DNA of 49,904 nucleotides, taken from Streptomyces sp. man185 (GTDB lineage: Bacteria; Actinomycetota; Actinomycetes; Streptomycetales; Streptomycetaceae). Shown piece by piece: positions 41,057 to 47,698 of this stretch; the first letter of the stretch is position 1, and every line of letters starts with the position of its first letter. The notes under the pieces are model-generated. The model was given only the letters and a program-made list of their open reading frames with translations, was not told where the DNA came from and ran no database searches. The translations under genes and the position numbers were made by a program. The stretch is taken from NCBI GenBank assembly GCA_002551355.1, contig NTHE01000060.1, positions 1 to 49,904 on the forward strand, in the 5' to 3' direction.

Positions 41057-41731
41057 TCAGCGCCCGGCGGACAGCCAGCTGTAGTGCAATTCAGGTCGGC
41101 CGACCTGCCCATAATGCGGACGCCTCGCCGCGCTGCCGACGCTCACCAGATGCTCCAGATACCGCCGGGCCGTGATCCGGGAGATGCCCAGACGCTCCCC
41201 GGCGGCGGCGGCCGTCACCCCTTCCGACGCCTCCTTCAGCACCCGGGTCACCGTCTCCAGCGTCGGGCCGCTGAGCCCCTTGGGGAGCGCGGCCGGATGC
41301 GCGACCCGCAGCGCGCCCAGCGCCCGGTCCACCTCCTCCTGACCGCTCGCCTCCCCGGCGGCACCCCGGAACTCCGCGTACCGCACCAGCCGGTCCCGCA
41401 GCGTGGGGTACGTGAACGGCTTCAGCACGTACTGCACGACGCCGAGCGACACCCCCTCCCGCACCACCGTGAGATCCCGTGCCGAGGTCACCGCGATCAC
41501 ATCGGCCCCGTGCCCGGAGGCCCGCAGCGAGCGCAGCAGCCCGAGCCCGTGCCCGTCGGGCAGATAGAGGTCGAGCAGCAGCAGGTCCACCGGGGTCCGC
41601 TCCAGCGCCCGCACCGCCGCGGCCCGGGTGTGCGCCACCGCCGTCACGGTGAAGCCCTCCACCCGCTCCACGTACATCTGGTGCGCGTCGGCAGCCACCG
41701 GATCGTCCTCCACCACCAGTACCCGGATCAT
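41057..41731 (-). CDS. CitB/DcuR-type response regulator
   Basis: 224-aa response regulator. Receiver: IRVLVVEDDPVAADAHQMYV, Asp54 in LLLLDLYLPDGHG, and VLKPFTYPTL. The C-terminal output is the CitB/DcuR type, with GLSGPTLETVTRVLKEASEG and the HTH AAAAGERLGISRITARRYLE. These regulators control transport of citrate, malate or fumarate. The ATG overlaps the kinase stop (ATGA). The dicarboxylate symporter divergent from the kinase is the obvious target. Confidence 0.93.
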   Translation of the reverse strand: MIRVLVVEDDPVAADAHQMYVERVEGFTVTAVAHTRAAAVRALERTPVDLLLLDLYLPDGHGLGLLRSLRASGHGADVIAVTSARDLTVVREGVSLGVVQYVLKPFTYPTLRDRLVRYAEFRGAAGEASGQEEVDRALGALRVAHPAALPKGLSGPTLETVTRVLKEASEGVTAAAAGERLGISRITARRYLEHLVSVGSAARRPHYGQVGRPELHYSWLSAGR

Positions 41732-43431
41732 GCCGTGACCTCCTCGGACTCGGATGCGGACACGGACGCGGACGGCGAACCGTTCGTCCGGTCGGGGAGC
41801 GGCAGCCGTACGGTGAAACGCGCGCCGCCGTCCGGACCCGCGTCCAGCTCCACCGTGCCCCCGTTGCGGTGCGCCGCCTGCCGCACCAGCGCCAGGCCGA
41901 GCCCGCGTCCCGCCCCGTGCGTCGACCAGCCGCGCCGGAACACCTCGTCCGCCGCCTCCGGACCGATGCCCGCCCCGGTGTCCGCCACCCGCAGCAGCAG
42001 CTCCCGCTCGTCCGCGAGCGCGGTCACCGTCACCCGGGCCCGCCCCGCCGGACCCCCGGCCGTACGGGGCGCGGGCACCGCCCCGGCGTCGTCCTCGGGG
42101 CTCTCCGAGGCCGCGTCCACCGCGTTGTCGATCAGATTGCCCAGGATCGTCACCAGGTCCCGCTGAGCAAGCGAGGGCGGCAGCGCCCCGTCGTCGATCA
42201 GGCTGTCCTGCGCCAGCACCAGCTCCACGCCCCGCTCGTTCGCCTGGGCCGCCTTGCCGAGCAGCAGCGCGGCCAGCACCGGTTCCTCCACGGCCCCCAC
42301 CACCCGGTCGGTCAGCACCTGCGCCAGCTCCAGCTCGGCCGTCGCGAAGTCCACCGCCTCCTCCACCCGGCCCAGCTCGATCAGCGACACCACCGTGTGC
42401 AGCCGGTTCGCAGCCTCATGGGCCTGCGAGCGCAGCGCCTGCGTGAAACCGCGCTCGGAGTCCAGCTCCCCGGAGAGCGCCTGCAGCTCGGTGTGGTCCC
42501 GCAGGGTCACCACCGTGCCCCGCCGCTCACCGCCCACCACCGGGCGGGTGTTGACCACGATCACCCGGTCCGCCGTCAGGTGCAGCTCGTCCACCCGTGC
42601 CTCCGACGCCAGCAGCGCCCCGGTCAGCGGTGCGGGCATGGCCAGCTCGTCGACCGTGCGGCCGACCGCCTCCGTATCCGGCTCCAGACCCAGCAGCTCC
42701 CGCCCGGCGTCGTTGATCAGCGCGATCCGCCGCCGCCCGTCCAGCATCAGCAGTCCCTCGCGCACCGCGTGCAGGGTGGCCTGGTGGTAGTCGTGCAGCC
42801 GGCTCAGCTCGGCCGCGTTCATCCCGTGGGTGTGGCGCCGCAGCCGGGCGTTGATCACGTACGTGCCGATCCCGCCGATGGCCAGCGCCCCGCCCGCCGC
42901 CAGCGCGAGCGCGCCGAGCTGGTCCCGTACCTGCGAGGAGACCCGGTCCACGGTGATGCCCGCGCTGACCAGCCCGACGATCCTCCCGCCGTCGCGGATC
43001 GGGGTCACCACCCGTATCGAGGGGCCCAGCGTGCCGGTGTACGTCTCGGTGAAGGTCTGCCCGCGCAGCGCCTTCGCGGTGTTGCCGAGGAAGGTGTCCC
43101 CGATCTGTCTCGTGTCCGGGTGCGTCCAGCGCACTCGCTCGGTGTCCATGATCGTGACGAAGGCGATCCCGGTGTCCTCGCGCACCCGCTCCGCGTACGG
43201 CTGGAGTACGGCGGAGGGGTCCGGGGTGCGGATGGCCTCCCGTACGGAGGGGGAATCGGCCACCGCGAGGGCCGCCACCCGCACCTGGCGGGCGGCCGTC
43301 TCCTCGGCCTGCGCGCTGCCGGAGACGTACGCGAACACGGCGCACCCGGCCACCACGGCGGCGATGAGCACGACCTGCATGGCGAAGAGCTGGCCCGCCA
43401 GGCTGCGGGGGCGGGTACGGGGGAGGCGCAT
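41728..43431 (-). CDS. CitA/DcuS-type sensor histidine kinase
   Basis: 567-aa membrane kinase. TM1 near residues 15-40 (LFAMQVVLIAAVVAGCAVFA) is followed by a periplasmic-type PAS/sCache sensor with VRWTHPDTRQIGDTFLGN and IRVVTPIRDGGRIVGLVSAG. After TM2 (LALAAGGALAIGGIGTYVIN) come a cytoplasmic PAS, the SpoB-type phosphoacceptor QAHEAANRLHTVVSLIELG (His338), and the ATPase with LGNLIDNAVDAASE and GRGLGLALVR. RWTHPDTRQIG corresponds to the carboxylate-sensing loop of CitA/DcuS. ATG 43431 is supported by domain layout; its ribosome site is poor. Confidence 0.92.
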   Translation of the reverse strand: MRLPRTRPRSLAGQLFAMQVVLIAAVVAGCAVFAYVSGSAQAEETAARQVRVAALAVADSPSVREAIRTPDPSAVLQPYAERVREDTGIAFVTIMDTERVRWTHPDTRQIGDTFLGNTAKALRGQTFTETYTGTLGPSIRVVTPIRDGGRIVGLVSAGITVDRVSSQVRDQLGALALAAGGALAIGGIGTYVINARLRRHTHGMNAAELSRLHDYHQATLHAVREGLLMLDGRRRIALINDAGRELLGLEPDTEAVGRTVDELAMPAPLTGALLASEARVDELHLTADRVIVVNTRPVVGGERRGTVVTLRDHTELQALSGELDSERGFTQALRSQAHEAANRLHTVVSLIELGRVEEAVDFATAELELAQVLTDRVVGAVEEPVLAALLLGKAAQANERGVELVLAQDSLIDDGALPPSLAQRDLVTILGNLIDNAVDAASESPEDDAGAVPAPRTAGGPAGRARVTVTALADERELLLRVADTGAGIGPEAADEVFRRGWSTHGAGRGLGLALVRQAAHRNGGTVELDAGPDGGARFTVRLPLPDRTNGSPSASVSASESEEVTA

Positions 43432-43507
43432 ACCCCACAGTCTGCCTGGCCCGGCCGGACCTTCCCCGGATGGCCGGAAAGCGACTGTGAACGATATGAA
43501 CGCAAGG

Positions 43508-43521
43508 GTGACCGGGGTCAC
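43508..43521. promoter_or_regulatory. GTGACC-GG-GGTCAC dyad between kinase and symporter
   Basis: A perfect 14-bp dyad in the 161-bp divergent region, 72 bp before the symporter ATG. It is a candidate site for the CitB-type regulator. Confidence 0.5.
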
Positions 43522-43592
43522 AGGCCGGTGGATAGTCACCGAAGCCCCCAGGGACGGGGGTGCACGTCTTGACCGAGCCGAGGAGCCCCACC

Positions 43593-44963
43593 ATGGCTGT
43601 GGCAGCCAAACAACGGGACCGCACCCACTACCTGTACATCGCCGTGATCGCCGCCGTGGCGCTCGGCATCCTGGTGGGCTTCGCGGCCCCCGGGGTGGCC
43701 GTCGAGCTGAAGCCCATCGGCGCCGGCTTCGTGAACCTGATCAAGATGATGATCTCGCCGATCATCTTCTGCACGATCGTCCTGGGCGTCGGCTCGGTCC
43801 GCAAGGCCGCCAAGGTCGGCGCGGTCGGCGGGCTGGCACTGGGCTACTTCCTGGTCATGTCGACCGTGGCCCTCGCCATCGGCCTGCTGGTCGGCAACTT
43901 CCTGGAGCCCGGCTCCACCCTCCACATCACCGAGGCCGCCCGTGAGGCGGGCGCGGAGCAGGCAGGTGGCGCGGGCGAGTCCACCGCGGACTTCCTGCTC
44001 GGCATCATCCCGACCACGATCGTCTCCGCCTTCACCGAGGGCGAAGTCCTCCAGACCCTCCTCGTCGCGCTCCTCGCGGGCTTCGCGCTCCAGGCGATGG
44101 GCAAGTCCGGTGAGCCGATCATCCGCGGCATCACCCACATCCAGCGCCTCGTCTTCCGCATCCTCGCCATGATCATGTGGGCCGCCCCGGTCGGCGCGTT
44201 CGGCGCGATCGCCGCGGTGGTCGGCGAGACCGGCCTCGACGCCCTGAAGTCCCTGGCCATCATCATGATCGGCTTCTACGTCACCTGCGCGCTGTTCGTC
44301 TTCGTGGTACTCGGCGCGATCCTGCGCCTGGTCGCCGGGGTGAACCTGTTCGCGCTGCTGAAGTACCTGGGCCGCGAGTTCCTGCTCATCCTCTCCACCT
44401 CCTCCTCCGAGTCGGCGCTGCCGCGGCTGATCGCGAAGATGGAGCACATGGGCGTCAGCAAGCCCGTCGTCGGCATCACCGTGCCGACCGGCTACTCCTT
44501 CAACCTCGACGGCACCGCGATCTACCTCACGATGTCCTCGCTGTTCATCGCCAACGCGATGGGCGACCCGCTGAGCGCGGGTGAGCAGATCTCGCTGCTG
44601 GTCTTCATGGTCATCGCCTCGAAGGGCGCGGCCGGCGTGACCGGCGCGGGCCTGGCGACCCTGGCCGGCGGCCTCCAGTCGCACCGCCCCGAACTCGTCG
44701 ACGGCGTCGGCCTGATCGTCGGCATCGACCGCTTCATGAGCGAGGCCCGCGCCCTGACCAACTTCGCGGGCAACGCGGTCGCCACGGTGCTGGTCGGCCA
44801 CTGGACCAAGGAGATCGACAAGGACCGGGTGGGCGAGGTGCTGGCCGGCCGGATCCCGTTCGACGAGAAGACCCTGGTGGACGACGGGCACGGCTCGACC
44901 CCCTCCGACGAGGTCCCCGAGCAGCGGGACAGCGCCGCCGCCGAGCAGCCCGCCAAGGTCTGA
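43593..44963 (+). CDS. Dicarboxylate:cation symporter (DctA/GltP, SLC1 family)
   Basis: 456-aa secondary transporter for C4-dicarboxylates or acidic amino acids, driven by H+ or Na+. It has about eight TM helices plus two re-entrant loops. The serine-rich hairpin reads STSSSESALPRLIAKME, and the TM7 unwound motif GYSFNLDGTAIYLTM replaces NMDGT by NLDGT. SKGAAGVTGAGLATLAGGL is HP2 and RALTNFAGNAVATVLVG is TM8. The C-terminal tail is acidic. ATG 43593 follows AGGAG by 7 nt. The divergent CitAB-like system makes a di- or tricarboxylate the likely substrate. Confidence 0.93.
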   Translation: MAVAAKQRDRTHYLYIAVIAAVALGILVGFAAPGVAVELKPIGAGFVNLIKMMISPIIFCTIVLGVGSVRKAAKVGAVGGLALGYFLVMSTVALAIGLLVGNFLEPGSTLHITEAAREAGAEQAGGAGESTADFLLGIIPTTIVSAFTEGEVLQTLLVALLAGFALQAMGKSGEPIIRGITHIQRLVFRILAMIMWAAPVGAFGAIAAVVGETGLDALKSLAIIMIGFYVTCALFVFVVLGAILRLVAGVNLFALLKYLGREFLLILSTSSSESALPRLIAKMEHMGVSKPVVGITVPTGYSFNLDGTAIYLTMSSLFIANAMGDPLSAGEQISLLVFMVIASKGAAGVTGAGLATLAGGLQSHRPELVDGVGLIVGIDRFMSEARALTNFAGNAVATVLVGHWTKEIDKDRVGEVLAGRIPFDEKTLVDDGHGSTPSDEVPEQRDSAAAEQPAKV

Positions 44964-45012
44964 CCCGCGCCACCACGTCACGCCCCCCACAGCCACTGCG
45001 GCATCCCCCACC

Positions 45013-45048
45013 CAAGGACACCCGTATCCCCCGGTACGGGTGTCCTTG
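45013..45048 (+). terminator. Terminator hairpin after the symporter gene
   Basis: CAAGGACACCCGTA and TACGGGTGTCCTTG are perfect 14-bp arms around an 8-nt loop. Confidence 0.85.
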
Positions 45049-45224
45049 AGTCCCCGGCCGGTACGGGTGCACGTGTGGCCGTGGCCGGTACCGATGCCTC
45101 GTGTCCGTGTTCTGTCACGACCGCCCCGGCCGGCACAACCGTCGTCGTCCGGCACCGGTCTTGAGAGGTGAAGGACCGCAGTCGTTGCTCCCCGCCCCAT
45201 CAGCCCCACGATCGAAGGACTTCC

Positions 45225-46517
45225 ATGCGCATCCCCCCTTCCCGCAGCCGTACCCTGCGCGGCGGGACCGCCGCCGTGGCCGCCGCAGTGCTGGTTGCGC
45301 TGGGCGCCGCGCCGGCGCTCGCCGCCGACCCGGAGCCGGATCTCGGCGTCGGAACGATCGGGCCGGTCAAGGGGGTTCAGCCCGGAAGCTCGTTCTCCAC
45401 CCCGCTCACCTTCCTCAACAAGGGGACGGCGGAGGTGCCCGCGGTCTGGGTGACGTACGCCGTGTCGCCGGGTCTGAAGGCTGACGAGACGCACAAGAAC
45501 TGCACGTACTACACGACCCCCTCCTACGACGAGATGCCCGAGTCGAACGTCGCCTCCTGCAAGGTCGAGCAGCCGCTGAAGCCGGGCGTCGTCTACGGCA
45601 CGGCGAAGCCCGTCTCCGTCAAGGCGCTCGACTCCGCGTTCCGCGACGGCCTGCGGGTCACGATCGGCGTCGACGAGCCCGCCCCGGGCGACGGCGGCTC
45701 CACCGAGCCGGAGCCCGGCACCGGCGACCCGCTCACCCTGGTCGAGAAGGGCCCGGCCACCGACGCGGACCGCGAGAACCACCCCGAGCCGGTCGCCGAG
45801 GCCGACGTCACCGCCGCCAACATCGCCGACTTCGCCCTGACCGGCGCCGAGCTGAAGGGCGAGGTCGGCGAGAAGGTCACCGCGACGGTGAAGTTCGACA
45901 ACAAGGGCCCCGCCCGCGTCCAGGGCGCCCGCGACGAGAGCGTCACCACCGTCGACATCCACATCCCGAAGGGCACCTCCGTCGTCAAGCCGCACGGCTT
46001 CTGCGACGCGGTCACCAAGACCCACTACCGCTGCGGGACCTCGCAGTCCTGGGTCGACGTGGACGGCGGCGAGAGCTACCCCTTCGTCCTGCGCATCGAC
46101 AAGGCGGCCGGCCGCACCACCGGCGAGGTCTCCTTCAGCGGCCAGGAGCGCCCCTTCGACCGGAACGCCGAGAACGACACCGCGCAGATCGTGATCGACA
46201 CCGGCAAGGAATCGGACACCGCAGGCTCCTCGGGCTCTGCCGGTTCCTCCGGCGGTACGGGCGGCTCCTCGTCCACCGGGGGCTCCGGCTCCACCGGCTC
46301 CACGAGCAGCACCGGCGGGACGGCCGGCGCCTCCGGCGGCTCCGCGGACTCGGGCGGCTCGACGACCGGCGGCGCCACCCCGCAGACCGGCGGCAACCTC
46401 GCGGCGACCGGCTCGGACTCCACCGCCCCGATCGTCGGCATGGCGGCCGCGGCGGTGGCCGCGGGCGGCGGCATCCTGTGGGCCGTGCGCCGACGGTCGG
46501 CGGCCCGGGGCAACTGA
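45225..46517 (+). CDS. LAxTG-anchored cell-surface protein
   Basis: 430-aa secreted wall protein. The signal peptide ends ALGAAPALAAD. Two Ig-like/DUF11-type modules follow (FSTPLTFLNKGTAEVPAVWV; KVTATVKFDNKGPARVQGAR), each with a Cys pair. A Ser/Gly/Thr spacer of about 60 residues comes next, then the sorting signal: LAATG, a hydrophobic helix (APIVGMAAAAVAAGGGILWA) and RRRSAARGN. LAxTG is the class E sortase recognition type, so covalent anchoring to peptidoglycan is expected. GAAGGA lies 5 nt before ATG 45225. It is longer than chaplins and lacks a chaplin domain. Adhesive or structural role is inferred. No sortase gene is nearby. Confidence 0.9.
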   Translation: MRIPPSRSRTLRGGTAAVAAAVLVALGAAPALAADPEPDLGVGTIGPVKGVQPGSSFSTPLTFLNKGTAEVPAVWVTYAVSPGLKADETHKNCTYYTTPSYDEMPESNVASCKVEQPLKPGVVYGTAKPVSVKALDSAFRDGLRVTIGVDEPAPGDGGSTEPEPGTGDPLTLVEKGPATDADRENHPEPVAEADVTAANIADFALTGAELKGEVGEKVTATVKFDNKGPARVQGARDESVTTVDIHIPKGTSVVKPHGFCDAVTKTHYRCGTSQSWVDVDGGESYPFVLRIDKAAGRTTGEVSFSGQERPFDRNAENDTAQIVIDTGKESDTAGSSGSAGSSGGTGGSSSTGGSGSTGSTSSTGGTAGASGGSADSGGSTTGGATPQTGGNLAATGSDSTAPIVGMAAAAVAAGGGILWAVRRRSAARGN

Positions 46518-46548
46518 CGACCGGACCGACACCACCGGGTGGGGCCCC

Positions 46549-46607
46549 AGGGCCTGTCGTCAGACTTCCGCCCTTCGGGCGACGACGGCAGTTTGACGAC
46601 AGGCCCT
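46549..46607. repeat. Palindromic MITE-like element
   Basis: AGGGCCTGTCGTCAGACT and AGTTTGACGACAGGCCCT are complementary 18-nt arms with one mismatch, with a small inner hairpin (CGCCC-TTCG-GGGC-like). I recall this element as dispersed in Streptomyces. Like the 28.4-kb repeat it is bordered by CCAGGG and CCCTAG. It lies 110 bp before the oxidoreductase gene. Confidence 0.75.
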
Positions 46608-46718
46608 AGCGGTTTCCACCCGGCCGACGTCGCTGACCTGCACGCTTTCCCGAAAGTGCGTATCTGACAGTCAAGTGGGTTCTGGGCAGGCCCCGTCGGT
46701 CCGCCCAGCATGGTCCCC

Positions 46719-47618
46719 ATGACGCAAGCGAACACGACCACCGCACCCGCCCCCACCCCCGTCACCGTCCTCGGCCTCGGCGACATGGGCCGCTCCCTGG
46801 CCCGCGCCTTCGTGGCCGCCGGCCACCCCACCACCGTCTGGAACCGCTCGCCCGAGAAGGGCGAGGACGTCGTCGCGCTGGGCGCGGTGCGGGCCGCGTC
46901 CGCCGAGGAGGCCGTGCGGGCGAGCGGGCTCGTCGTGGTCTGTCTCGTCGACTACGACGCCTCCGACGCTGTCCTGGAGCCGCTGGCCGGCGCCCTGGCG
47001 GGACGGGTCCTGGTCAACCTCACCTCGGACACCCCGGCCCGTTCCCGGCAGGCCGCCGCCTGGGCCGAGAAGCACGCCCTGTCCTACCTCGACGGGGCGA
47101 TCATGGTCCCGGTCGACGTGATCGGCACCGACCAGGGCCTGGTCCTCCACTCCGGAGACCGGGCCGCCTACGAGACGTACGCACCGGTGCTCAAGGCGCT
47201 CGGCGAGCAGGCTCATTTCCTCGGCGAGGACCACGGGCAGGCCGCCGCCTACGACATGGCGATGCTCGACTTCTTCTACGGAGCCATGGGCGGCCTGGTC
47301 CACGCCTTCGCCCTGGCCCGAGCGGAGGGCATCGAGCCCGCCTCGCTCGCCCCGTACCTCACCTCGATCACCGGCATCCTGCCGCCGATCGTGGAGTACA
47401 CCGCGGCGGAGGCCGGCTCCGGTGCGTACACCGCCGACGGCGCGAACCTCGGCATGATGGCGGCGAGCGTCAACCACATCCTGCACACCGCGAAGGACAG
47501 GGGCCTGGACGTCTCGCAGCTGGCCGGGCTCAAGTCGCTCACCGACCGGGCGATCGCCCAGGGGCGCGGCCCCGGGTCCTGGTCGAGCCTCGTCGAGGTG
47601 ATCGCCGCCGATCGCTGA
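46719..47618 (+). CDS. NADPH-dependent imine-reductase-like oxidoreductase
   Basis: 299-aa protein of the 6-phosphogluconate-dehydrogenase/3-hydroxyisobutyrate-dehydrogenase fold. Rossmann motif VTVLGLGDMGRSLARAFVAA, then WNRSPEK (the Arg suggests NADPH). The blocks LDGAIMVPVDVIGTDQGLVL HSGD and YDMAMLDFFYGAMGGLVHAF ALARAEG are those of imine reductases, not of HIBADH. The hydroxyacid-dehydrogenase catalytic Lys motif is not apparent. The Asp of AYDMAMLD is the probable proton donor region. Natural substrate is unknown. ATG 46719 gives the family N-terminus; ATG 46710 is in frame, and neither has a ribosome site. Confidence 0.87.
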   Translation: MTQANTTTAPAPTPVTVLGLGDMGRSLARAFVAAGHPTTVWNRSPEKGEDVVALGAVRAASAEEAVRASGLVVVCLVDYDASDAVLEPLAGALAGRVLVNLTSDTPARSRQAAAWAEKHALSYLDGAIMVPVDVIGTDQGLVLHSGDRAAYETYAPVLKALGEQAHFLGEDHGQAAAYDMAMLDFFYGAMGGLVHAFALARAEGIEPASLAPYLTSITGILPPIVEYTAAEAGSGAYTADGANLGMMAASVNHILHTAKDRGLDVSQLAGLKSLTDRAIAQGRGPGSWSSLVEVIAADR

Positions 47619-47636
47619 CCGGCCTGGAACGGGGGA

Positions 47637-47675
47637 GGGGCCGGTACCGCGTCGCGTGGACGCGGTACCGGCCCC
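47637..47675. terminator. Bidirectional terminator, 17-bp stem
   Basis: GGGGCCGGTACCGCGTC, loop GCGTG, then the exact complement. It lies between the convergent oxidoreductase and glgB genes. Confidence 0.9.
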
Positions 47676-47698
47676 GGCCGTTCACGGGCCCGTACGGG

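Noticed and set aside
43536..46535. 999-codon minus-strand frame opposite the symporter and surface protein
   Set aside because: It crosses two confident genes, a terminator and their promoters and has antisense composition.
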